Shown: piece by piece, positions 1 to 7,356 of the stretch | Layout of the letters: each line of letters starts with the position of its first letter | Numbering within the stretch: position 1 is the first letter of the stretch | Source of the DNA: Paenibacillus sp. FSL H7-0357 | GTDB taxonomy: Bacteria > Bacillota > Bacilli > Paenibacillales > Paenibacillaceae | Length of the DNA: 64,000 nt | Direction: 5' to 3' | Assembly: GCF_000758525.1 (NCBI RefSeq) | Contig: NZ_CP009241.1 | Span: 5,890,001 to 5,954,000 of the forward strand | Notes under the pieces: generated by a model | What the model saw: the letters and a program-made list of their open reading frames with translations, nothing else | Databases searched by the model: none | Told to the model about the DNA's origin: nothing | Program-made: the position numbers and the translations under genes

Positions 1-674
1 TCCACCAGGGTGAACACATTCTGCTCAGTGCCGCGGTGTACCAGACTCTCCACTGCTGCAGCATCCACGGTTCCGCCCTGACCTGCGAACAAGCACAGCT
101 TGTCCATCTCTGCAGACAAACCCTGAAGCCCTGTCCCGGCACTGGCCACCAGCGCCTCGGCTGTTCCAGACGCCACGCTGCAGCCGCGCTCACGGAAGCC
201 CTTCTCCACCCAGCGCAGCAGCTCTTCCGCACCCAGCGGATTGAAGGCCAGCACCGTGCCTGCGGCCTTGGCCGCTTTGACGATTTTTTTGCGTTCATCC
301 AGCTTGTCATTATTGACCATAAATACGATTACACTGAATTCAGCCGGCTGCTGCATATAATCGCTAAGTATTTCTACACGATGCTCAATCTTTGCGTTCT
401 CTTTCCCCGCCGTGAACAGGGAAGCATCTCTCACCAGCAGCAGCTTCCGCTCCACCATAAACGGCACAGTCTCCGCTTCTTCTATAACCGCCTGCACGGG
501 CGTCTCCGAGAGATCGAAGGGAATCACTGCAAAGTCACGGTCCTCTTTGGCAATCAGATGCTCCTCCAGAAAGGCCGCAAATTCATTCATCCGGAACTTC
601 TCACTGCCATACAAAACATACAGCGGTGAAATATTCCCCTTCTTGATGTCCTTGGCCGCCGTTTTGGCATCCAT
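1..674 (-). CDS. holA: DNA polymerase III delta subunit, 3' end cut by window edge
   Basis: Translating the minus strand from the ATG at 674 gives an uninterrupted frame of about 224 residues beginning MDAKTAAKDIKKGNISPLYV. It continues through LYGSEKF and VERKLLLVRDASLF and runs off the left edge, so roughly the last third of a normal 340-residue protein is missing. The delta subunit opens the beta clamp inside the clamp-loader complex. The start is set by GGAAGTGG just upstream; a second ATG at 670 is out of frame. In Bacillales holA normally follows comEC. Here comEC lies on the same strand but about 6.7 kb away, with sugar-acid and sigma-factor genes in between. Identification rests on overall sequence recognition. 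Confidence 0.9.
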   Translation of the reverse strand, partial: MDAKTAAKDIKKGNISPLYVLYGSEKFRMNEFAAFLEEHLIAKEDRDFAVIPFDLSETPVQAVIEEAETVPFMVERKLLLVRDASLFTAGKENAKIEHRVEILSDYMQQPAEFSVIVFMVNNDKLDERKKIVKAAKAAGTVLAFNPLGAEELLRWVEKGFRERGCSVASGTAEALVASAGTGLQGLSAEMDKLCLFAGQGGTVDAAAVESLVHRGTEQNVFTLV

Positions 675-812
675 CCCGCCACTTCCTTTTCCATTGCATT
701 CCTCAAAGCTTTGTATGAATCCAATCCATTTTTATATTTTAACAAAAAAGCAGCTATAAACATAGGCGTCTTTCCCTCTATCCGTCCAAGCTTCCTGCAG
801 CATGACATGCAA

Positions 813-855
813 AAACGGAGCAACTTCGGCAGCGTTGACCAAAGTTGCTCCGTTT
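813..855 (-). terminator. Rho-independent terminator after the anti-sigma gene
   Basis: A 14-bp perfect stem (813-826 with 842-855) encloses a 15-base loop, and on the minus strand it is followed by five T residues. It ends the sigma/anti-sigma operon about 145 bases after its stop. The remainder of the 675-1000 gap shows no convincing gene. Confidence 0.8.
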
Positions 856-1000
856 CAGCGGCGCATCTATATAAACGACGGAAGGAAAAGCTCTAGAAAC
901 TTCCCTTCCGACGGTCATACCGATGAAACTCGCAATCCTGAAATTCCTGTCCTCTTACCATAGCATATTCCACTAGCTCTCAAAAAGTTCCACTCTGCAA

Positions 1001-2221
1001 TTATTTATTGGACGTTGCCGCGTCCGGGGTAACAGCAGGTGAAGCTACCGGCGTAGGCTCCGGTGATGCTGCCGGTGAGGCAGAGACACCGGCTTCAGGA
1101 ACTGTATATACATTGGCTACTTCAGCGCCGTTCTGCTCGGTCACATAGGAGAACTGCAGTCCGTCCGCCGACCAGTTACCGGAAACCCACGCTCCTTCCA
1201 GTGGAAGTGAGGTCAGGACCGTCCTTTCCTGCTCTGGTCCGTTTGAAGGAAGCTTATAAATTACCAGCTGCTGTTCGGCCAGTTCAGCTGTGTAGAGACC
1301 ATCGGGTGAGGTCCACGAAGCTTGGGCTTTGAGAGCAGAAAAGCCCATATTTCTATCTTCCCCCGCCCCGGGCTCATGGGAGGCATCCAGAAACTCCCGG
1401 CTGTCGGCTGCTGCCGGATCCCCGCCTTCGTCCAATTCCATGTTATTGCTGCTTTTGGAGTCCATATCCGCAGCCCCGGGTGCCGGAGTTGCTGTTCCGG
1501 TAGTGACCTTCCTGCTTGAAGTCCGCTTATCTGATCCAGACTTTTTGGTCATGGCAGGAGCTTTATCCGTTGCTTCTGCGGTTGGAGCAGCAGCAGTCTC
1601 TGCCGGTGCGACACTACCGCCGGTATTCTGGCCCCCGCCAGCGGAAGTAGGATCCACTTTCTCGGAGTTCTCCAACTCTTGCTTGCTCTCGCCCGGTGCA
1701 GCATCCTCCTCAGCGGAATCCGTAGCTGCCGAGGACATTATGCTCAGGGCATCATTGCCGGCGTTGTTCTCAGCTGTCTGTTGTAGCGATTGCTCCACAT
1801 CCGCCGTCGGCATGCTGCCCGGCATATTAAACATAGCAATAAGCAGGATAACCGCTGCCGCAGCAGCTCCTATGCCTGTCCGCGCTGCCAGGGAAGCTCC
1901 CTTGGAAGCTTTGCCATGGGTGCTCTTGCGGGAAAAAGGCACGACCTTTGGATCTTCTTCAGGGCTTACCGCATCTGCGCTTTTCCCCTGGATGTTTAGG
2001 TCCAGTTGATCAAGCTGAGGCAGGATTGAGTCAACCAGACTGAATGGGGGTTTCACGTCCGGCAGCTGCTCCAGTTGCTGGGAGAGCATCTTCAGCCGGT
2101 CAAAGACTTCCGCGCAGGAAGAACAATCATCAATATGACGGAACATTTCAATCATCTCGTCCTGACTGAGATCATGATCCAAATAGCGGTGCATCCATTC
2201 CATCACCTCCGCGCATTTCAT
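1001..2221 (-). CDS. Membrane anti-sigma factor with zinc-finger (ZAS) domain
   Basis: The 406-residue protein begins with a short cytoplasmic domain carrying H29-x3-C33-x2-C36, the HxxxCxxC signature of zinc-binding anti-sigma domains. A hydrophobic segment at about 116-133 is followed by a long low-complexity A/S/T/E-rich stretch and a compact C-terminal part (about 310-380) that resembles one or two beta-propeller blades. It overlaps the upstream sigma gene by 4 bases (ATGA), so the two are translationally coupled. By family it should hold the sigma factor at the membrane until regulated proteolysis. The inducing signal is unknown. The long extracytoplasmic linker makes it much larger than RsiW. 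Confidence 0.85.
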   Translation of the reverse strand: MKCAEVMEWMHRYLDHDLSQDEMIEMFRHIDDCSSCAEVFDRLKMLSQQLEQLPDVKPPFSLVDSILPQLDQLDLNIQGKSADAVSPEEDPKVVPFSRKSTHGKASKGASLAARTGIGAAAAAVILLIAMFNMPGSMPTADVEQSLQQTAENNAGNDALSIMSSAATDSAEEDAAPGESKQELENSEKVDPTSAGGGQNTGGSVAPAETAAAPTAEATDKAPAMTKKSGSDKRTSSRKVTTGTATPAPGAADMDSKSSNNMELDEGGDPAAADSREFLDASHEPGAGEDRNMGFSALKAQASWTSPDGLYTAELAEQQLVIYKLPSNGPEQERTVLTSLPLEGAWVSGNWSADGLQFSYVTEQNGAEVANVYTVPEAGVSASPAASPEPTPVASPAVTPDAATSNK

Positions 2222-2769
2222 CCTGATACACCACCTTTCTGGTACTCCTGAAGTCTATTCTGCAGCTGCTGCCTTGCCCGGAACAGGTAAGATTTCACTG
2301 TATTCAAAGGCAAATCCAAACAGTCTGCTATCTCGTTGTAAGAAAAATCCTGCAAATATCGCAGTACAATTACGGTGCGGTGATGCTCAGGGAGTTGGTC
2401 AATCGCTTCACGGATATCCTCCTGCAAATAGGCGGACATCACTTCGCGCTCCACATTATGTTTATTGTCCTGAAACACCATTTCGTGTTCATCAATTGAA
2501 ACTGTAGGTTTTGTTCTCCTGAATTTGTCAATGCAAATGTTGGTAACGATCCGCTGAACCCATGTTTTGAACTGTGCCTTCTCTTCATATGAACCAATTT
2601 TGGTATACACTCTGATGAGTGCCTCCTGTGATGCATCCAGAGCGTCCTGTTCATTATGCAGAATATAGAAGGCTGTTTTATATACATGTCCCTCAATTTC
2701 TCGCAATAGGGTGATTAGAGCGTCGCGATCGCCCGCTTGAGCGGCTCTGATGAGTCCCTGCTCCACCAC
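2218..2769 (-). CDS. ECF RNA polymerase sigma factor, SigW-like
   Basis: The 183-residue protein has region 2 at about 10-80 (core-binding, with a DASQEALIRVYTKIGSY stretch) and region 4 at about 125-175 with the helix-turn-helix EIADCLDLPLNTVKSYLFRA. There is no region 1 or 3, as is typical of extracytoplasmic function sigma factors. It is co-transcribed with the membrane anti-sigma factor that overlaps its 3' end. A SigW-like promoter lies about 100 bases upstream, which implies autoregulation. The exact ECF subgroup and regulon cannot be assigned from sequence reading alone, so no symbol is given. Confidence 0.92.
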   Translation of the reverse strand: MVEQGLIRAAQAGDRDALITLLREIEGHVYKTAFYILHNEQDALDASQEALIRVYTKIGSYEEKAQFKTWVQRIVTNICIDKFRRTKPTVSIDEHEMVFQDNKHNVEREVMSAYLQEDIREAIDQLPEHHRTVIVLRYLQDFSYNEIADCLDLPLNTVKSYLFRARQQLQNRLQEYQKGGVSG

Positions 2770-2867
2770 GAAGGTTCCCCCTCTCTATGCAATCTTACTG
2801 ACGCGCAAGACTGCGGATTTGTTGCAAGCCTGTAATCATTATTTTTAGGATACCAAACTTTGTTTAT

Positions 2868-2894
2868 TACGTCTTTCCGGCCGCAAGGGTTTCA
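2868..2894 (-). promoter_or_regulatory. Autoregulatory ECF (SigW-type) promoter
   Basis: On the minus strand TGAAAC (2889-2894) is followed by a 17-base spacer and CGTA (2868-2871). This matches the Bacillus SigW/ECF consensus TGAAAC-N16/17-CGTA. It lies about 100 bases before the sigma gene, so the sigma factor probably drives its own operon. Confidence 0.75.
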
Positions 2895-3003
2895 GCCCTT
2901 AGCTTCCACCGGAACGGTCTATAATCCTTACTAAGCATACAGGGGAAGCACTGAATCTTCAAATACTCTTTTATAGAAGTTCGTTACAAAATTGAAACAA
3001 AAT

Positions 3004-3022
3004 AGCCCCACGGAGTGGGGCT
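3004..3022 (-). terminator. Terminator of the small gene at 3059-3292
   Basis: AGCCCCAC pairs with GTGGGGCT around a 3-base loop, and the minus strand then reads ATTTTGTTT. It ends the short hypothetical gene and separates it from the sigma operon promoter. Confidence 0.7.
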
Positions 3023-3058
3023 GACGGCTAAATCTATGTATTTGGCAATCATTACATC

Positions 3059-3292
3059 CTATTTATACAAGACAGTTTGGCACAGCATTAAAATGGAATA
3101 GTTGTCTTTCTGCTCATCATCCACAATATAGATTTCACCGCCCACAAAAAGCTGCGGGTTGTTGTAGTTTCGCTCCAGCCTGTAAATCCGGCCCACCGTC
3201 ACCTTGCAGCCATGCTTGCTACATTTAATACAGACATACTGCGCGTCATCCTCAGTAGCTGGGCTTAGCAGCTTATTGTTATAGGCAGACAT
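3059..3292 (-). CDS. Small hypothetical protein with CxxC motif
   Basis: A 77-residue protein begins MSAYNNKLLSPATEDD and contains YVCIKCSKHGCK at about 20-31, giving three closely spaced cysteines that could bind zinc. The rest is beta-rich and ends with a hydrophobic tail. The ATG at 3292 is preferred over an upstream TTG because GGGAG sits 8 bases before it. It has its own terminator and stands alone between kdgA and the sigma operon. I do not recognise the family and assign no function. Confidence 0.6.
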   Translation of the reverse strand: MSAYNNKLLSPATEDDAQYVCIKCSKHGCKVTVGRIYRLERNYNNPQLFVGGEIYIVDDEQKDNYSILMLCQTVLYK

Positions 3293-3395
3293 CCAACTCA
3301 CTCCCGGCAAACTAAATTATAACGCCGCTCTCTACTCTACAGTTTATTGTTTTTGTCCCTGTTCTATACAATGAAGCTTTGAAAAGAACGACAAA

Positions 3396-3430
3396 AGCCG
3401 TCCGGCCGGCAAGTACCCGGTCGAACGGCT
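3396..3430 (-). terminator. Terminator of kdgA
   Basis: A stem of about 14 bp (12 paired) runs from AGCCGTCCGGCCGG to CCGGTCGAACGGCT. It is followed on the minus strand by TTTTGTCGTTCTTTTC, 30 bases after the kdgA stop. Confidence 0.75.
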
Positions 3431-3460
3431 TCTGTTTTGTACCATTTGGGATTTCAAGGT

Positions 3461-4102
3461 TTATACGCCCTTGATCTCCTTGAACTTGGCTACATACTGG
3501 GCAGCCAGCTCGGTGATTTGATCATAGCGGCCATGCTTGGCGGGGGCGGTAAGGTTGCCGCCAATGCCTACAGCGATGCAGCCGTTTGCAATCCATTTCT
3601 CCATATTGTTCAGATCCACGCCGCCTGTCGGCATGATGTTGACATGCGGCATCGGACCTTTGACCGCTTTGATATAATCCGGTCCAAATGCACTGCCCGG
3701 GAACAGCTTCAGAACATCCACACCCAGCTTGAGCGCTTCCTTCATTTCATTCAGCGTCAAGCAACCCGGCATGTAGGGAATCCCATATAGATTACACATC
3801 TTCGCCGTCTCTTCTTCAAAGGAAGGGCTGACCACAAATTCCGAGCCTGCCAGAATAGCAATTCTTGCGGTAAGCGGGTCGAGCACCGTGCCTGCACCAA
3901 TCACAGCACGGCCTCCAAAATCGGCTACCAGCCGTTTAATTGCCACATCGGCATCCGGTGTAGTAAAGGTTACCTCAATGTTGTTCAGTCCGCCTTCAAT
4001 ACAGGCGGCAGACATCCGGTAAGCATCATCGGCATTGTCCGCACGGATAACGGCAACTACGCCAACGGATGTGATGTTTTGCAATACTTTTATTTTCTTC
4101 AT
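3461..4102 (-). CDS. kdgA: KDPG/KHG aldolase
   Basis: The 213-residue protein is a class I aldolase of the KDPG family. It carries the IEVTFTTP segment with the catalytic glutamate and the VLKLFPGSAFGP segment with the Schiff-base lysine. It cleaves 2-keto-3-deoxy-6-phosphogluconate to pyruvate and glyceraldehyde 3-phosphate, and many members also act on 4-hydroxy-2-oxoglutarate. It is transcribed divergently from kdgK, which supplies the phosphorylated substrate. Length is normal for the family. No uronate isomerase or dehydratase genes are in view, so the upstream part of the pathway lies elsewhere. Confidence 0.93.
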   Translation of the reverse strand: MKKIKVLQNITSVGVVAVIRADNADDAYRMSAACIEGGLNNIEVTFTTPDADVAIKRLVADFGGRAVIGAGTVLDPLTARIAILAGSEFVVSPSFEEETAKMCNLYGIPYMPGCLTLNEMKEALKLGVDVLKLFPGSAFGPDYIKAVKGPMPHVNIMPTGGVDLNNMEKWIANGCIAVGIGGNLTAPAKHGRYDQITELAAQYVAKFKEIKGV

Positions 4103-4152
4103 CGGTTAACTCCCTTTCTTCATTCGAATATAGGATGTAAGAAATACTTCTT

Positions 4153-4172
4153 TAGATAAATTAATTTATCTA
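4153..4172. promoter_or_regulatory. 20-bp perfect palindrome, candidate operator in the kdgA leader
   Basis: TAGATAAATTAATTTATCTA is a perfect inverted repeat between the predicted kdgA start of transcription (about 4200) and the kdgA start codon. Its position suggests a roadblock-type operator. The LacI-type regulator at 5532-6551 is the obvious candidate, but the site lacks the central CG usual for that family, so the partner is uncertain. Confidence 0.5.
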
Positions 4173-4206
4173 ATTTACTAACATCAGCTCAAAACCTTAT
4201 ATGAAA

Positions 4207-4235
4207 ATAGTAATAACAATGCTGTCTACAGTCAA
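4207..4235 (-). promoter_or_regulatory. SigA-type promoter for kdgA
   Basis: On the minus strand TTGACT (4230-4235) and TACTAT (4207-4212) are separated by 17 bases, each a 5/6 match to consensus. It is about 100 bases upstream of the kdgA start. Confidence 0.65.
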
Positions 4236-4341
4236 TATATATTTATGTGAATAACGAATTAATTCTTTTCCTCAGTCACAAAATGCTTATAAATAAAGGA
4301 TTTATGTAATATACAATATTAAATTCTATACACAGGCTACG

Positions 4342-4356
4342 ATGAAAGCGTAATAA
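4342..4356 (+). promoter_or_regulatory. Possible cre (CcpA) site upstream of kdgK
   Basis: ATGAAAGCGTAATAA matches the cre consensus WTGNAANCGNWNNCW except for one position. It lies about 90 bases before the kdgK start in the divergent kdg promoter region. Catabolite control of this pathway is plausible but not shown. Confidence 0.3.
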
Positions 4357-4445
4357 CTTATTGTACAAAACCGATTTATATGATAATTTCAAATTACAAA
4401 TCATTTATACAGGGCTTAGATCATTACCCTGAGGAGGAATTATCC

Positions 4446-5399
4446 ATGAGCAAACCATTAAACGCAGTCACATTCGGGGAACCGATGGCGATGTTTTATG
4501 CTAATGAGGCCGGACCGCTGCATGAGGCCACTTCATTCTCCAAGGCGCTCGCCGGGGCAGAGAGCAATGTGGCGACCGGGTTGTCGCGCCTGGAACACAA
4601 GACCGGCTATGTCACCAAGCTTGGTGAAGACAACTTCGGCCAGTTCATTGCCTTGGCGCTGGAGAAAGAGGGGATTGATACAAAGAGTATTACGTACACC
4701 AAGGAATTCCCGACCGGTATGCTAATCAAATCCAAGGTACTGACCGGTGATCCGAAAGTGGAGTATTTCCGCAAAAATTCCGCAGCCTCCAAGCTGAGTC
4801 TGGCCGACTTCAATGAAGAATACTTCGCCTCCGCCGGTCACCTGCATGTCACCAGCATCTCATCTGCACTTTCAAAGACCTGTCATGAGTTCTCCCTGCA
4901 TGCCATGGAATTTATGAAAAAGAGCGGAAAAACCGTCTCTCTTGACCCCAATCTGCGCCCCACACTATGGCCGGACAAGGAGACTATGGTTAGAACGATC
5001 AACGACTTGGCGACACGTTGTGACTGGTTCCTGCCAGGGCTTGGGGAAGGCAAGATTCTGACCGGACTGGACACACCGGAGGATATTGCCGGCTACTACC
5101 TGGATCGGGGCGTATCCCTGGTCGTGATCAAGCTGGGACCTGAAGGTGCATATTACAAAACCTCCGGCGGAGAAGAAGGTTATGTCGATGGCTTTAAGGT
5201 AGAAAAGGTTATTGATACCGTAGGTGCAGGTGACGGCTTCGCCGTCGGCGTAATCAGCGCGCTGCTGGAGCAGCTGCCGGTAGGGGAAGCAGTGAAGCGA
5301 GGCAATGCCATCGGCGCTTTGGCTGTAATGTCGCCAGGTGATATGGACGGACTGCCTACACGGCACGGGCTGGAAAAGTTTATGAACGCCAGCGTGTAA
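4446..5399 (+). CDS. kdgK: 2-keto-3-deoxygluconate kinase (PfkB family)
   Basis: The 317-residue protein shows the PfkB fold signatures. These are an N-terminal GEPMAMFYANE substrate region, the AGAESNVATGLSRL glycine-rich segment, and the C-terminal DTVGAGDGFAVGVISALL signature with the catalytic Asp of GAGD. It phosphorylates 2-keto-3-deoxygluconate to KDPG, the substrate of the divergent kdgA. The ATG at 4446 is chosen over an upstream in-frame ATG at 4380 because GAGGAGGAAT lies at 4431-4440 and the family sequence begins here. It is followed by a strong terminator. Confidence 0.9.
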   Translation: MSKPLNAVTFGEPMAMFYANEAGPLHEATSFSKALAGAESNVATGLSRLEHKTGYVTKLGEDNFGQFIALALEKEGIDTKSITYTKEFPTGMLIKSKVLTGDPKVEYFRKNSAASKLSLADFNEEYFASAGHLHVTSISSALSKTCHEFSLHAMEFMKKSGKTVSLDPNLRPTLWPDKETMVRTINDLATRCDWFLPGLGEGKILTGLDTPEDIAGYYLDRGVSLVVIKLGPEGAYYKTSGGEEGYVDGFKVEKVIDTVGAGDGFAVGVISALLEQLPVGEAVKRGNAIGALAVMSPGDMDGLPTRHGLEKFMNASV

Positions 5400-5435
5400 T
5401 TAGGCAAATACCCACTGACTGTAAAAATAACTGAA

Positions 5436-5480
5436 TGAAAAGCCCTACACAGTTTTAAAGGGACTGTGTAGGGCTTTTCA
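5436..5480. terminator. Bidirectional terminator between kdgK and the LacI regulator
   Basis: A 17-bp perfect stem (5436-5452 with 5464-5480) has T-rich flanks on both strands. It serves the convergent genes kdgK and the regulator. Confidence 0.85.
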
Positions 5481-5531
5481 TTGTGAGGCTGCACAGATCA
5501 GATTGTGATTAACAATGCTTTATAAACCGTT

Positions 5532-6551
5532 TTATTTAGCCGGTGCCTGTACGGACTGCCCCTGCTGGAGTGCGGGAGGAAACCGGTAGGTGATCGGAAC
5601 GGAAGTATCCTCGTTCTCAATTAAAGACAGCATGATTTTGGCTGCCTGCATCCCCATCTCATAGGCCGGCTGCCGGATGGTCGTGATATCCGGGTTATAA
5701 ATCCGTGCAAACTCGGCATCGTCAATGCCGATGACGGACAACCGGCCGGGAATGGCAATGGAGTGGCGGTTGGCGTACTTGAGAATTTCCCCAAGCACAA
5801 GGTCATTGGCTGCAAGCAGCGCTGTCGGCGGCTGCGGCAGAGCGAGCAGCGCATCCAGGGCCGAAGCGATTTCTTCCCTTGGGACGCTGCGCATATACTG
5901 TTCGTTCAGCGCCAGTCCGGCATCCTCCATCGCCTTCCGAAAGCCGCTCATCCGTTCCCTGCGCGGCGTAATGGCATGCTCACCGAGCGGCAGCGAGAGC
6001 AGGGCTATCGCCTCATGGCCATGCCGCACGAGCTCCTTGACTGCAGTCTTCACCGCCATTTCGTTATCCAGCAGCAGGCTTTGCGTAGTGACCCCTTCCA
6101 CCAGCCGGTCCATAAATACGAGCGGGTAATGGGCTTCGATAAGCCGGGTATAGACGGAAGGATTGTCTCCTGTCGGGAAGATGATGAGGCCGTCCACCTG
6201 GCGGGCCACCAGCGTCTCCACGTAAGTATTTTCCTTATCAGCATTCTCGTCGGCATTACAGATAATGACTTGTATCCCGTGGCGCTGCAGCTCATTCTCA
6301 ATTGCCCTGATGCATTGTATCGACAGCGAATAATCTATATTGGCCACAATGACACCGACCATAAACGTGCGATTCTGCTTCAGGCTGCGGGCCAGCCCGT
6401 TCGGCTGATAATTCAGCTCTTCAATGACGGCAGCAATCCGGTTTTTGGTCGCCTCGCTCATATATTTAAACCGTTTATTCAAAAATTGCGAGACCGTGCT
6501 TTTCGACACTCCCGCCTTTTGGGCAACATCCTCAATTGTCAGCTTCTTCAT
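5532..6551 (-). CDS. kdgR: LacI-family regulator, KdgR-like
   Basis: The 339-residue protein starts MKKLTIEDVAQKAGVSKSTV, a classic LacI helix-turn-helix with the following hinge helix at about 50-60. A periplasmic-binding-type sensor domain follows from about 60 to 335. The start at 6551 is preferred to the ATG at 6575 because GTGGAG lies about 10 bases before it and the family sequence begins here. Its position beside kdgK/kdgA argues that it represses ketodeoxygluconate catabolism, as KdgR does in Bacillus. The symbol is an inference from context. Confidence 0.75.
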   Translation of the reverse strand: MKKLTIEDVAQKAGVSKSTVSQFLNKRFKYMSEATKNRIAAVIEELNYQPNGLARSLKQNRTFMVGVIVANIDYSLSIQCIRAIENELQRHGIQVIICNADENADKENTYVETLVARQVDGLIIFPTGDNPSVYTRLIEAHYPLVFMDRLVEGVTTQSLLLDNEMAVKTAVKELVRHGHEAIALLSLPLGEHAITPRRERMSGFRKAMEDAGLALNEQYMRSVPREEIASALDALLALPQPPTALLAANDLVLGEILKYANRHSIAIPGRLSVIGIDDAEFARIYNPDITTIRQPAYEMGMQAAKIMLSLIENEDTSVPITYRFPPALQQGQSVQAPAK

Positions 6552-6620
6552 CTTTTCCGCTCCACTCTTCCTCATAGAAAAAATACTTGTTATTCACGAA
6601 CAGTCAGAGAGCAGCAGCAA

Positions 6621-6661
6621 AAAAGCTGTACTTTCTGATATTATCAAAAAGTATAGCTTTT
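6621..6661 (-). terminator. Terminator of the decayed sigma/anti-sigma locus
   Basis: A 14-bp stem with one G-U pair (6621-6634 with 6648-6661) has T or A runs on both sides. It lies 56 bases beyond the stop of the truncated downstream fragment and ahead of the LacI gene. It probably survives from the original operon. Confidence 0.7.
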
Positions 6662-6716
6662 TTTTAGTAAATTATCTAGTAATCGATCAGAGCAGAAAGA
6701 TGAAGAAGATAAATAT

Positions 6717-7024
6717 TCATTTCCAGGGGTCCATATTCAACCCATATTCTTGTTCCCACCAATCAAATAACCAATGCTCTCCAATCGGCAAGGTGATTTC
6801 TGTTGACCGTTTCTCGCCCTGCACTTCATAATGCGCGGTCAATATTAATCTCTTCTTTAACGTATTGATGTTGCTATCCGTAAAAGATGTGTTTATTTTG
6901 GCATCTGTAACTTGTTCATCCACGCTGATGGTGCCTTCCAGAATCTGTACCTTGCCTGTCTCGATATCATAAAGCTTATTGTGGGCAACAAACCAATACC
7001 CCGAACAGCAGGATTGCGGGATTT
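6717..7024 (-). pseudogene. C-terminal fragment of an extracytoplasmic protein, probably the lost anti-sigma partner
   Basis: Reading upstream of the apparent ATG at 6923, the same frame stays open and protein-like from about 7024. It includes GYWFVAHNKLYDIETG and ends EHWLFDWWEQEYGLNMDPWK. It has no start or ribosome site of its own and is fused out of frame to the truncated sigma gene. I do not recognise the family with certainty. The position directly after an ECF sigma gene suggests the C-terminal end of a membrane anti-sigma or accessory protein whose N-terminus was deleted. Confidence 0.6.
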
Positions 7025-7230
7025 ATCTTCAGCGTCGAGCGGCCGCGATATTTGCCTATATTTCGATAGGCTTTCAAGAAGACCTCCTGACTGATATCAT
7101 CCGCCTGCTCGCGGCTGCGTGTCAGAAAAAAAGCATAGTGCCAGACATCGGAGCCATAACTCTCCATCATTTCCCGCAGCGTCATTGACGGTGTACACGC
7201 CATTGTATAGGACAATTTCTCGCTGTGCAT
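6976..7230 (-). pseudogene. Truncated ECF sigma factor (region 2 only)
   Basis: The frame starts at an ATG (7230) with AGAGGTGA upstream. It encodes a good sigma region 2 with MMESYGSDVWHYAFFLTRS, DDISQEVFLKAYRNIGKYRG and RSTLK. Immediately after STLK the sequence switches to an unrelated tail (INPAILLFGVLVCCPQ) and stops. Region 4 and its helix-turn-helix are absent. The likeliest history is one deletion that removed the sigma 3' half and the partner 5' part, joining the remnants out of frame. A region-2-only protein could still bind core polymerase, but this is speculative. Confidence 0.8.
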
Positions 7231-7255
7231 CTTTGTTATCACCTCTCGCCCAATA

Positions 7256-7281
7256 AGACTCTCCAGCACACAAATGGTTCC
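7256..7281 (-). promoter_or_regulatory. Possible relic ECF promoter of the truncated sigma gene
   Basis: GGAACC (7276-7281) and GTCT (7256-7259) on the minus strand are 16 bases apart, an ECF-like arrangement just ahead of the sigma fragment. The -10 element is degenerate. Confidence 0.3.
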
Positions 7282-7356
7282 ATCATTTTCCTCTAAAATT
7301 AATAATTTGCCGCCGTTTGCCTTTATCCCTCTATAGCCCCCTTAAAGACAGGAAAA

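Noticed and set aside
36..629. Long plus-strand open frame of 197 codons
   Set aside because: It is the complement of holA. The minus-strand frame encodes a recognisable delta subunit, while this frame has a shadow-like composition.
587..823. Minus-strand 78-codon frame overlapping the holA start
   Set aside because: It overlaps holA in another frame, lacks a good ribosome site and runs toward the terminator region.
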